From a bacterium (lineage in GTDB: Bacteria > Spirochaetota > UBA4802 > UBA5550): a stretch of 10,053 nucleotides of DNA. Position numbers and translations under genes: made by a program. A model generated the notes under the pieces. That model was given only the letters and a program-made list of their open reading frames with translations, made no database searches and was not told the origin of the DNA. Below, piece by piece: positions 1 to 6,281 of the stretch. Each line of letters begins with the position of its first letter. Within the stretch, counting starts at the first letter, position 1. Location of the stretch: NCBI GenBank assembly GCA_024224995.1, contig JAAENB010001274.1:1-10053 (forward strand), read 5' to 3'.

Positions 1-1
1 A

Positions 2-541
2 GTCCATTCATTTGTTGGTTCCCCGGAAAACGTGCTGGAACGGTATTTTTTCGCGTCAATAGAGTTCGACTGTGATTACATAATCAGGGTCACGGGAGAC
101 AATCCCTTTATTGACGTGGATTACGGTTCAATGGCACTTGATATCGCGCTTGAATCCGGAGCCGACCTGTGCTCAATATCCAACCTTCCCCTGGGTATTG
201 CAATTGAGATCATAAAAAAAGAAGCCCTTCACGAAACATACAAGATGAGCGACAAAGATTATCATTTTGAGCATGTAACTACATTTATTAAGGAGCATTC
301 GGAGCTTTTTCATATTGAGCGGCACCAGGCCAATTTTAATCCTCCCTTTGAAAATCTCCGGTTAACCGTAGACACTCCGGAGGATTACCAGCTTGCAAAA
401 ACCATATATGAAGCTCTTTATCAAGAAGAGCCCTTTTCGTTAGCTGAAGTAATGAAGTTTTTAGAAAAAAATCCCAAACTTGCTTCCATAAATAAGAAAG
501 TAAATCAGCGAACCATGTATCACTCAAGCAATGCCCGTTAA
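2..541 (+). CDS. spsF: Sugar/polyol-acid cytidylyltransferase, SpsF-type (3' part)
   Basis: This is the C-terminal part of a CTP-dependent cytidylyltransferase. The family activates a surface sugar, typically a sialic- or pseudaminic-type acid, as its CMP derivative in the cytoplasm. The reading frame is open from base 2 to the TAA at 539-541, so the gene begins outside the window; the GTG at 32 sits inside the conserved V-L-E-R-Y segment and is not the real start. Visible family motifs are GSPENVLERY, RVTGDNPFID (nucleotide/metal site region), LPLGIAIEI, FEHVTTFI and a final RLTVDTPEDYQLAK. The N-terminal CTP-binding loop is missing because it lies upstream. The stop overlaps the next gene by 11 bp, so the two are co-transcribed and probably translationally coupled. 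In Bacillus sps and in pseudaminic acid clusters, the same two families are neighbours. The family is clear; the exact sugar is not. Confidence 0.9.
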   Translation, partial: VHSFVGSPENVLERYFFASIEFDCDYIIRVTGDNPFIDVDYGSMALDIALESGADLCSISNLPLGIAIEIIKKEALHETYKMSDKDYHFEHVTTFIKEHSELFHIERHQANFNPPFENLRLTVDTPEDYQLAKTIYEALYQEEPFSLAEVMKFLEKNPKLASINKKVNQRTMYHSSNAR

Positions 542-1475
542 TACTGTTGTAATTATAACCGGCTGGAAAACCAGCCTGGGAACCGGTCATGTTCAGAGAA
601 TGGCAAATCTTATGCGCTTTCTTAATGACCGGAGTTCCATGAAAGCCTATATTGTCAGTTCAGAAACTATTCCTTTTCTATCATCCCGGTATCAACAATT
701 CGTGGTTCCCTCCCTGTCGAATATATTCAGCGCCGGCACAAATTCCGGCAGCACCCTTATTATCCGGGATAAAAGAGATTCCCAAATAGACGAAATAGAA
801 CACCTGGGAAAAAGCGGCCCGGTCCTGGTAATTGACGACAACGGTCCCGGACGTGCCGGAGCCCATTACCGTCTCGACCTGCTGCCCAATCCCGCGGAAA
901 CTGCTCCGGCAGACGATTATCGCAAAGATCTTTTTCTTTACGGGTATAATTTTACGGAATCCATTAAAAATATGCCGAAGCAGCCCATTGAAAAAGATAT
1001 TGATGCTGCTTTTTACCCCGGGTTTCATAAATCAGAAGAGTATATAGAACAAATCATCTCATTGCTCCCTTCAGCGGCATCCATAGCAGTGCTGAGAGGA
1101 AAAAAATCTTTTATGATACAAAAAGGGCGCCGCGCGCCGCTTCAGGACAGATCGTACGGAGAGATTGTACTGGCCTCAAAGATCATAATATCTCATTTCG
1201 GGATTACCCTGTACGAAGGGCATATAGCCGGAGCGAAACCTGTTTCAATAAATCCAACAAAGTACCATTCCCGGCTTTCCGACATGGCAGCACAGGATAT
1301 GAATATAATTAACCTGGGAACAGACACAAGCCTGGACAGTGCCGGGGCACGGGATATCCTTGCTAAAACTATGGGCAACAGCAAAACCGGGACAGTTTCT
1401 CCGGCAGAAGTATATACCCGGATAGAAAAAGGACTGGAAAGTTTTCTTGAATATTTAAATAGCCTGGTGGTATAG
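531..1475 (+). CDS. PseG/SpsG-like nucleotide-sugar hydrolase (GT-B fold)
   Basis: This 314 aa cytosolic protein resembles PseG, which removes UDP from UDP-2,4-diacetamido-trideoxy-altrose in pseudaminic acid synthesis, and its Bacillus relative SpsG. The N-terminus carries G17-T-G-H20-x-x-R23, the glycine-rich loop of these GT-B enzymes; H20 aligns with the catalytic histidine described for Campylobacter PseG. A VLVIDDNG segment follows near residues 98-105. The C-terminal half holds the nucleotide-binding pattern ASKIIISHFGITLYEGHIAGAKP near residues 217-239. Length is normal for the family. The ATG at 531 overlaps the upstream cytidylyltransferase stop by 11 bp and has no good ribosome site of its own, which favours translational coupling. 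The middle part is divergent, so a related hydrolase or glycosyltransferase acting on another sugar is possible. No NeuB/PseI-type synthase follows it; the operon ends here. Confidence 0.75.
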   Translation: MPVNTVVIITGWKTSLGTGHVQRMANLMRFLNDRSSMKAYIVSSETIPFLSSRYQQFVVPSLSNIFSAGTNSGSTLIIRDKRDSQIDEIEHLGKSGPVLVIDDNGPGRAGAHYRLDLLPNPAETAPADDYRKDLFLYGYNFTESIKNMPKQPIEKDIDAAFYPGFHKSEEYIEQIISLLPSAASIAVLRGKKSFMIQKGRRAPLQDRSYGEIVLASKIIISHFGITLYEGHIAGAKPVSINPTKYHSRLSDMAAQDMNIINLGTDTSLDSAGARDILAKTMGNSKTGTVSPAEVYTRIEKGLESFLEYLNSLVV

Positions 1476-1525
1476 TTTCGGTGGTGCAGAATCAGGATCA
1501 GTGGTAACATTAAAAAGAGTTTACC

Positions 1526-1562
1526 CGACGGTGATGAAGCGCCCCCCACTTCACCACCGTCG
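1526..1562. other. Long hairpin (14 bp stem)
   Basis: The arms CGACGGTGATGAAG (1526-1539) and CTTCACCACCGTCG (1549-1562) pair over 14 positions with a single A-C mismatch, around a 9 nt C-rich loop. On the plus strand it lies 50 bp after the glycan operon stop but has no T-run directly behind it. On the minus strand a CTTTTT run begins about 9 nt after the stem, at 1517-1512. It may be a weak terminator in either direction or the core of a small structured RNA. Confidence 0.6.
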
Positions 1563-1565
1563 AGT

Positions 1566-1591
1566 TGCAGCCTGCGAGCAAGCTGCATTTT
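1566..1591 (+). terminator. Candidate terminator of the glycan operon
   Basis: TGCAGC (1566-1571) pairs with GCTGCA (1582-1587) over a 10 nt loop and is followed immediately by TTTT (1588-1591). The stem is only 6 bp and the T-run short, so termination may need the larger hairpin just upstream as well. Confidence 0.45.
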
Positions 1592-1605
1592 GTAACGTTA
1601 CTTTA

Positions 1606-1634
1606 ATGATACACATTTTTTCACCAAAGGTCAA
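1606..1634 (-). promoter_or_regulatory. Sigma-70-like promoter candidate with no assigned gene
   Basis: Read on the minus strand, TTGACC (1629-1634) and TATCAT (1606-1611) are separated by exactly 17 nt; each differs from consensus by one base. Predicted transcription would start near 1599 and run through the two hairpins towards the end of the PseG-like gene. The -35 box and the adjacent bases (TTGACC preceding a TTGG-like run) match the lipoprotein promoter at 3128-3156, and a similar box lies upstream of both. Confidence 0.45.
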
Positions 1635-1637
1635 GTA

Positions 1638-1789
1638 CCCGGGCAAAAATTAATCCTGACAAAATTTGTCTTAAACATGTAGGCGCCCATGTACATTAAC
1701 CGTCTAACCGGTCGGCATATTGTATCTAAAACAATACAATTAGTTTCGCTGTGACTGTTTTATTTTTAAATTTTGTCAGTTTTTCCGGG
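1638..1789. repeat. ~150 bp element bounded by inverted repeats
   Basis: CTGACAAAATTT (1656-1667) is repeated exactly in inverted orientation as AAATTTTGTCAG (1768-1779). The match extends outward in broken form: CCCGG (1638-1642) and an A-run on the left answer a T-run and CCGGG (1785-1789) on the right. Inside are smaller palindromes: ACATG/CATGT around GGCGCC (1675-1692), ACCGGT (1707-1712) and ATTGT/ACAAT (1719-1735). There is no coding potential and no clear target-site duplication. It could be a degenerate miniature element or a structured regulatory region. Confidence 0.4.
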
Positions 1790-1793
1790 ATTC

Positions 1794-1833
1794 CTGTTAT
1801 ATAACAGAAAGGCGAATCAATAATTCGCCTTTC
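1794..1833. terminator. Bidirectional terminator candidate between convergent genes
   Basis: A perfect 11 bp stem, GAAAGGCGAAT (1807-1817) with ATTCGCCTTTC (1823-1833), encloses a 5 nt loop. It abuts a perfect 14 bp palindrome, CTGTTATATAACAG (1794-1807). The hairpin lies between the converging glycan and lipoprotein genes. T-tracts on both strands are short, so it is a strong structure but an imperfect textbook terminator. Confidence 0.6.
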
Positions 1834-1836
1834 CGA

Positions 1837-1854
1837 CCGGCAAAAGCCGGATTT
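1837..1854 (+). terminator. Short GC hairpin followed by ATTTT
   Basis: CCGGC (1837-1841) and GCCGG (1846-1850) form a stem over an AAAA loop, followed by ATTTT (1851-1855). It sits 3 bp after the 11 bp stem and may act as a second, back-up terminator for plus-strand transcription. Confidence 0.4.
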
Positions 1855-1890
1855 TGGAGGGTAGACTCAGTTAAAAAAAATCAAAAAATA

Positions 1891-3021
1891 TCAATCTTTG
1901 AATTCATAATATGGTGATTCGCTCATTACACTCAATGCCGCGCCGTCGTCGTGAGATTTTATAGGGCTGTCGGAGCTTTTTGTTTCTATTTTAAAATATT
2001 TAAAGTAGCTTCCGCTTTTTTCAACCTTCAAGGCAACTGTCTGCTGCCCTACATTTGCACTGGCTTCCGTTATTTTAAGCCCCCAACCGCTCAAGTTATA
2101 ATTATCCAGGTTCTCAGCTGTATCTTTGTCAACCTTCTCTGAAAAAGTGATCTCAACTGTTTCCCCGTCTTCTATCTCAGTCCTGGAAGCTGTCCAGCCC
2201 GAGACTACCAGGGAACCGTCGTTAGCTGCTGTTAATAAGCTTGATGTACTGTTTACTAAATTATTGCCGCTGGAGTCGGTTATTGGCGAAGCTGAAGTTG
2301 TGGTTCCTACGGAAAACGTGTGGCTGTCTGGTACCGAAGAATTCACCAATATGGTGAGGTAGGCTTTCTTCGAGAAATAATCATAACTGATACTCCCAAC
2401 ACTCACATAGGTACCTGGCGTTATTACATAGTTATCCGCCTTTTCCACATTTTCGGTATTAACAGACTTTGAAAAAGATACGGTAACTATTTCTCCGTTT
2501 TTAACCGTACCTGTTAACGGTTCCCAGCTTGTGATTGTTGGGCCTGTGGAATTATCCGGTACAGTATAAACATTAGACCTGGAGTTGGAAAGTACATTAC
2601 CGGCTGCATCCTTTATTGAATTACTCGATTCAACAGTATTTATAGTAACCTGGTCGCCTGTATTTGCGCCGGAGAGAACCACAGTTAAAAGTGCCTCCTT
2701 TGTGGATGCATTGTAGGCTACACTCACTATATCAGCAGTCCCACCACCACTACCGGATACTGACGCCTGGTAATTACTGACATTGTCGGCGTTAACGACA
2801 CTTTCGGAAAAGCTTACCAGCAGGGAACTGTTATTTTCAATAGAGGAAGTTCCGGGCCACGATATTGCGGGCGCAGTTTCATCATTACTGGTATTACCAC
2901 CACCTGGAATATTTGTTTCTTCCAGCAGGTTATTCCTTTCACAAGAAAGAAGGAAGACAGAAAGTATGATAGCAAAAACCAGGATAAAGCCGTTTTTTAT
3001 ATTGAATAACTCCTTCTTCAT
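1891..3021 (-). CDS. Lipoprotein with three Ig-like (Big_5/SwmB-like) domains
   Basis: This 376 aa exported protein begins with a lipoprotein signal peptide: positively charged MKKELFNIK, a hydrophobic core, and the lipobox L24-L25-S26-C27. Lipidation at C27 would anchor it, and Glu at +2 favours the outer membrane by the E. coli rule. After a Gly/Asn/Ser linker come three related beta-rich repeats of about 105 residues (about 49-155, 159-268 and 270-376). Each has the pattern 'V-x-[FI]-[ST]-F-S-[EK]-x-V' followed by an asparagine-tyrosine pair (D-N-Y or S-N-Y), and the first two end in DAAGN/DSSGN. This is typical of bacterial Ig-like domains used in adhesion or as structural spacers. No catalytic domain is present. 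The start is supported by GAGGT (3029-3033) 7 nt upstream. A promoter and two hairpins lie in its leader. The ligand or partner is unknown. Confidence 0.85.
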   Translation of the reverse strand: MKKELFNIKNGFILVFAIILSVFLLSCERNNLLEETNIPGGGNTSNDETAPAISWPGTSSIENNSSLLVSFSESVVNADNVSNYQASVSGSGGGTADIVSVAYNASTKEALLTVVLSGANTGDQVTINTVESSNSIKDAAGNVLSNSRSNVYTVPDNSTGPTITSWEPLTGTVKNGEIVTVSFSKSVNTENVEKADNYVITPGTYVSVGSISYDYFSKKAYLTILVNSSVPDSHTFSVGTTTSASPITDSSGNNLVNSTSSLLTAANDGSLVVSGWTASRTEIEDGETVEITFSEKVDKDTAENLDNYNLSGWGLKITEASANVGQQTVALKVEKSGSYFKYFKIETKSSDSPIKSHDDGAALSVMSESPYYEFKD

Positions 3022-3060
3022 AGAGTGTACCTCACTTGTTATTTAATGGATCTATTTGCA

Positions 3061-3122
3061 AATGTGGCGGGGGTTTTGATGAAATCCCCACCACCACATT
3101 CTTTAATGCATAATCGCATTAA
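3061..3122 (-). promoter_or_regulatory. Two hairpins in the lipoprotein 5' leader
   Basis: AATGTGG (3061-3067) pairs with CCACATT (3094-3100), enclosing a second G4/C4 plus TTT/AAA stem, so the 40 bp fold is nearly continuous. Next to it TTAATGC (3103-3109) pairs perfectly with GCATTAA (3116-3122). If the promoter at 3128-3156 is used, both lie in the untranslated leader of the lipoprotein mRNA. They may stabilise the mRNA or act as an attenuator; no known riboswitch class is recognised. Confidence 0.45.
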
Positions 3123-3127
3123 TATAT

Positions 3128-3156
3128 AAAATAGCTAAATCTTATCCAATGGTCAA
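3128..3156 (-). promoter_or_regulatory. Candidate promoter of the lipoprotein gene
   Basis: On the minus strand TTGACC (3151-3156) and TATTTT (3128-3133) are 17 nt apart, giving a leader of about 100 nt before the ATG at 3021. The -35 and its flank match the orphan promoter at 1606-1634. Confidence 0.5.
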
Positions 3157-3181
3157 TAGCAGGTCTAAAATTAATACGGTT

Positions 3182-3238
3182 GGGCTGGAAATTGTTCCTG
3201 ACAAATCCGTCTTATACAAAAAACAGAAATTGTTCAGG
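3182..3238. repeat. Box related to 1641-1676, with internal repeats
   Basis: Bases 3182-3217 align with 1641-1676 at roughly three quarters identity, sharing GGGC, AAATT, TCCTGACAAA and GTCTTA in the same order. Within the region, GAAATTGTTC occurs twice in direct orientation (3188-3197 and 3226-3235). CCTGACAA (3197-3204) faces an inverted TTGTTCAGG (3230-3238). It lies upstream of the lipoprotein promoter and just after the end of the lipid operon. Confidence 0.4.
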
Positions 3239-3265
3239 TTTATTTGAAGAATTATTCAAAATGGT

Positions 3266-3886
3266 CTAAAATACAAACGTTTTCAAGCGTTTATTCGCCT
3301 CTTCCAGGTTATAGCCTGCCAGGTGCCTGGCAATTTGCTCGAGCCTGTCTCCCACCTGCTCTCCTACTGCCGGAATCATCAAATCGATTTCTTCCTGCAT
3401 CGCTTGAATAAGGTTCTCAAACTTAAGACTTTCCTTGAGCATCTCTTTTGAAAAAGCTTCCAGGTTAAAATTCCCCACTGTTCCAACCTGCTCTCCAAAA
3501 GCTTTTCCCTTAATTTCCAGGGTATTTTCCGCGATTATACGCATGTCATAGGCTGTCTCTTCAAACCAGAATCCCGCCTCCTTCTCTCCCCCCAGGAGAC
3601 GGTTAAACGCCTTTACCCAGTCTGCCGCGTTGCAGAACTCATCATAAAAATATTCGTTATTTCCATATGAATTCACATACCCGTTCCAGGGTCTTCCGTT
3701 TATATCCACGGCAAATCCGCCTAACAGCGAACAACAAACAGACCCGGTACAATCCCGCAAGGCGTACGTGAGCACCTCGTTTGCCGTTACCGCGTCTATA
3801 TCACGGTTTTTGTCTTCCCCGTGCTCATCGAGTTCTCCAAGCTGGATTATAAAATGGATGGTTATTTTTTTTATTGAATTTTGCAT
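3266..3886 (-). CDS. Hypothetical protein, last gene of the lipid operon
   Basis: I do not recognise this 206 aa protein. It has no signal peptide or membrane segment, so it is probably cytoplasmic. The N-terminal part (MQNSIKKITIHFIIQLGELD) looks like a beta strand. The middle contains a cysteine group (C46, C51, C52, C85) and a Gly/Asn/Tyr/Trp-rich stretch (GRPWNGYVNSYGNNEYFYDEF). From about residue 120 on it is charged and probably helical. I chose the ATG at 3886, 40 nt after the RND exporter stop. A TTG at 3913 would add nine residues and reduce the gap to 13 nt, but neither start has a clear ribosome site, so reinitiation after the upstream gene is likely. Position and strand make it the third gene of the operon. 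Function is unknown; a link to lipid export is inference from context only. Confidence 0.7.
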   Translation of the reverse strand: MQNSIKKITIHFIIQLGELDEHGEDKNRDIDAVTANEVLTYALRDCTGSVCCSLLGGFAVDINGRPWNGYVNSYGNNEYFYDEFCNAADWVKAFNRLLGGEKEAGFWFEETAYDMRIIAENTLEIKGKAFGEQVGTVGNFNLEAFSKEMLKESLKFENLIQAMQEEIDLMIPAVGEQVGDRLEQIARHLAGYNLEEANKRLKTFVF

Positions 3887-3926
3887 GCCAAAAAGTATAC
3901 TACTTCTCGGCAATTAATCAATAACA

Positions 3927-6281
3927 TTATTTTAATCTTACGGAAATATCTTTTTTAAACAAAAATCCGCGAAAACAATATAATAGTGCCGGATATAGAA
4001 ACAGATCGCCAATAAGCGCGAAGAGCATTGAAAATGCCGTGAGCAATCCGAATATTTTCGTGGGCTGTATTTGCCCCAGAACAAGAATAAAAAAACCGGC
4101 AAACAATACTATGGTTGTTATTAGTATGGGCCTGCCTACATCACTATAGGTCTTTACCAGGGCCTCCCGCACTTCCATTCCGGACTCGTAATTCCTCAAA
4201 AACCAGGTGGTATAATGTATGGTATCATCCACTGCCAGCCCCATGGTTATTCCGGCGATCATTATTGTGGTTACATCCAGGGGTATCCCGGTCCATCCCA
4301 TGATTCCCAGGGTTAGCACTATGGGAAATAAATTGGGAAACATGCTCACCATTGCCAGCTTTACGTTCCTAAAAACAAACAGCATCATTATAAATATGAT
4401 ACTAAACGTTATTACAAAACTTTTCACCTGGCTTTCTTTTAAATTCAATGCCACATCCACGAATAAGGAATAATAACCGGTAAAATGGCTGGTATACCCC
4501 GCCCCGAGCTTTTTATCCAGGTAGCGAGCTATCTCCTTTTGGCTTTCCCGTGCCCGGTCATTGCTGCTCCAGCGGGACCGGAAAGAGATTTTTGCTTCCT
4601 GCCATCCGGGTGACACATTCCTGCTTATTGCGTTATAGTCGCACAACTCCTGTAATTCGAGTATATCTTCCCGCTGCCGGGGCAGCGCATAATACCGGTC
4701 CTCATTGTTATGCATTGTTTTATTCATTTCTTTATAATAATCTACCAGTGACCGGGATGTGGTAAATTGCGGATAGTCTTTCAGTATTTCCTGCTGGACT
4801 TCATCGAGCAGTTTTAAACTTTTATACCGGGTAAAATCATTCTCCGCCGTGCGGGCTCGTATAAGCAGCACAAAGGGGATGGTTCCGCCCAGGTTCTCTT
4901 CTATGAAATTCATATCTTGTTTTACGGGATTCTCTTCTGGCAAATACGTCAGCATATTTGAATTATATCCTATTTTGCCTATCCCCGCTATGCCGGCCCC
5001 GGTGAGCAGCAGCCCGGCGAAACATACTATTACATAATGTTTTATTGAATAAATCCCGGGCTTTTCCAGGAGTCTTTGCATGCCGCCCTTTTGCTCCCCC
5101 GCCTTTTTTCCCGGGTTTCCGTATTCCTTCCCGCTAAACTTCTTTCGCAGCAGTTCCAGCATTGCCGGCAAAAACGTAAAAGTGAGCAGAAATGCCAGGA
5201 GTATGCCAAACGCGGTAAACATCCCCAGCACCCGTACCGGCCGGATACTGCTTACGGCAAATGAGAAAAACCCTATTCCTGTTGTGAGACTGGTAAACAG
5301 GCAGGGCTGCCATAACGATGCTGTTGTGCCCCTCACTGCTTCCTCGTGAGGTTCACTGTTCTCCCTGGCGTTTTTATAATGAGCCAGCATATGTATTGAA
5401 TCCGCTACGGAGATTGCCAGTATTATTGGTCCCAATACTGTTGTTACCACGTTGATCGTCTCTCCGCATAACGACATGAGGCCCAGTGCCCAGATGAGAC
5501 TCAAGAGCATATTTACCTGGCACAATACTGTCAGGGCTAAGTCCCTGAGCATAAGAAATATCACAAAAAAAATAAGCACGAACGACAGGGGCAGGAACAG
5601 CTGCAGATCCTTTTTAGTAAGGATATTCATCTGTGCCTGTACGTAAGGATTTCCCGCGAAATAGGGCCGGTACCTGGTGCCGCTTATTTTTTTTACCCGC
5701 TCCTGTATGGTGAATATCACCCTGTTTTTTTCTTCCGTGCTCGGGAGCGGTTCCAGCTCTGCTATTATTGCCGTTGTTTTCCCGTCTTTTGATACAATAT
5801 TATCGACAATATTTTTATTGGCCAGTGCCCGTTTTTTCACGCGGTTCAAGTACGCGGCATCCAATTCCTCTTTCTCCGGAATAAGCTGCCGCATTTCTAT
5901 GGTGTCGCCGGTGCCCGCGGATTCCTGCTGCTCTGTTAAACTATGCACCTTTTGCACATGTTCTATTTCGCGCAGTTCCACGGATATGGCCCGTACCAGG
6001 TCTATATACTCCCTGGTAAACACGCCCTTTTCGGATTTAAAGGCTATGAGCACCAACTCTTCATTGCCGTATGTTTCCCGAAAAGCCCGGTACTGCTCCA
6101 GGCTTTTATCGCCCTCGTTAAAATATATATCTACCGTATTAAAAAATTCCTGCCGGGCGTTAAAAACAAGGAACAGTATTGTGGCGGCAAGAATTATGAG
6201 CAGTTTTTGTTTATGCCATCTCACTATGTGTTTCCGCCCGCTTCCGCTTCCTGGTGAGCACCCAGTATAATCCCTGTACAT
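3927..6281 (-). CDS. RND/MMPL-family exporter (HAE-3 type)
   Basis: This 784 aa inner-membrane protein belongs to the RND superfamily branch that includes MMPL and hopanoid/lipid exporters. It shows the duplicated RND layout: TM1 (about 26-41), a periplasmic loop (42-226), TM2-6 (about 228-376), a charged cytoplasmic linker (378-408), TM7 (about 414-434), a second periplasmic loop (435-618) and TM8-12 (about 619-770). Each half carries the TM4-type proton-relay motif: SVADSIH with D294, and GLAVDDTIH with D685/D686. Members use the proton gradient to move lipids or other hydrophobic molecules. It has neither the extra loops of large AcrB-type pumps nor adjacent MFP or OMF genes. The ATG at 6281 overlaps the upstream gene by 71 bp. 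A GTG at 6224 (14 bp overlap, 765 aa, still leaving TM1 whole) is a serious alternative. Substrate unknown. Confidence 0.88.
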   Translation of the reverse strand: MYRDYTGCSPGSGSGRKHIVRWHKQKLLIILAATILFLVFNARQEFFNTVDIYFNEGDKSLEQYRAFRETYGNEELVLIAFKSEKGVFTREYIDLVRAISVELREIEHVQKVHSLTEQQESAGTGDTIEMRQLIPEKEELDAAYLNRVKKRALANKNIVDNIVSKDGKTTAIIAELEPLPSTEEKNRVIFTIQERVKKISGTRYRPYFAGNPYVQAQMNILTKKDLQLFLPLSFVLIFFVIFLMLRDLALTVLCQVNMLLSLIWALGLMSLCGETINVVTTVLGPIILAISVADSIHMLAHYKNARENSEPHEEAVRGTTASLWQPCLFTSLTTGIGFFSFAVSSIRPVRVLGMFTAFGILLAFLLTFTFLPAMLELLRKKFSGKEYGNPGKKAGEQKGGMQRLLEKPGIYSIKHYVIVCFAGLLLTGAGIAGIGKIGYNSNMLTYLPEENPVKQDMNFIEENLGGTIPFVLLIRARTAENDFTRYKSLKLLDEVQQEILKDYPQFTTSRSLVDYYKEMNKTMHNNEDRYYALPRQREDILELQELCDYNAISRNVSPGWQEAKISFRSRWSSNDRARESQKEIARYLDKKLGAGYTSHFTGYYSLFVDVALNLKESQVKSFVITFSIIFIMMLFVFRNVKLAMVSMFPNLFPIVLTLGIMGWTGIPLDVTTIMIAGITMGLAVDDTIHYTTWFLRNYESGMEVREALVKTYSDVGRPILITTIVLFAGFFILVLGQIQPTKIFGLLTAFSMLFALIGDLFLYPALLYCFRGFLFKKDISVRLK

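Noticed and set aside
1193..1588. Minus-strand 131 aa frame beginning just downstream of the orphan promoter at 1606-1634
   Set aside because: It has no ribosome site, runs mostly antisense to the PseG-like gene, starts inside the hairpins, and its protein is compositionally odd with no recognisable motif. It is treated as a chance open frame.
1501..1614. Possible integron attC site, because of the nested inverted repeats and GTAAC/GTTAC ends
   Set aside because: The conserved GTTRRRY and RYYYAAC core sites are not at the required positions, and no cassette or integrase is present.
3216..3260. Rho-independent terminator after the lipid operon
   Set aside because: The minus strand has a TTTGAA/TTCAAA stem and later a T6 run after a 4 bp AACA/TGTT stem. 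Neither combines a stable GC stem with an adjacent T-run.
5677..6270. Plus-strand 197 aa frame opposite the exporter gene
   Set aside because: It is a Ser/Phe-rich antisense shadow of the RND coding sequence with no ribosome site. The opposite strand clearly encodes the transporter.
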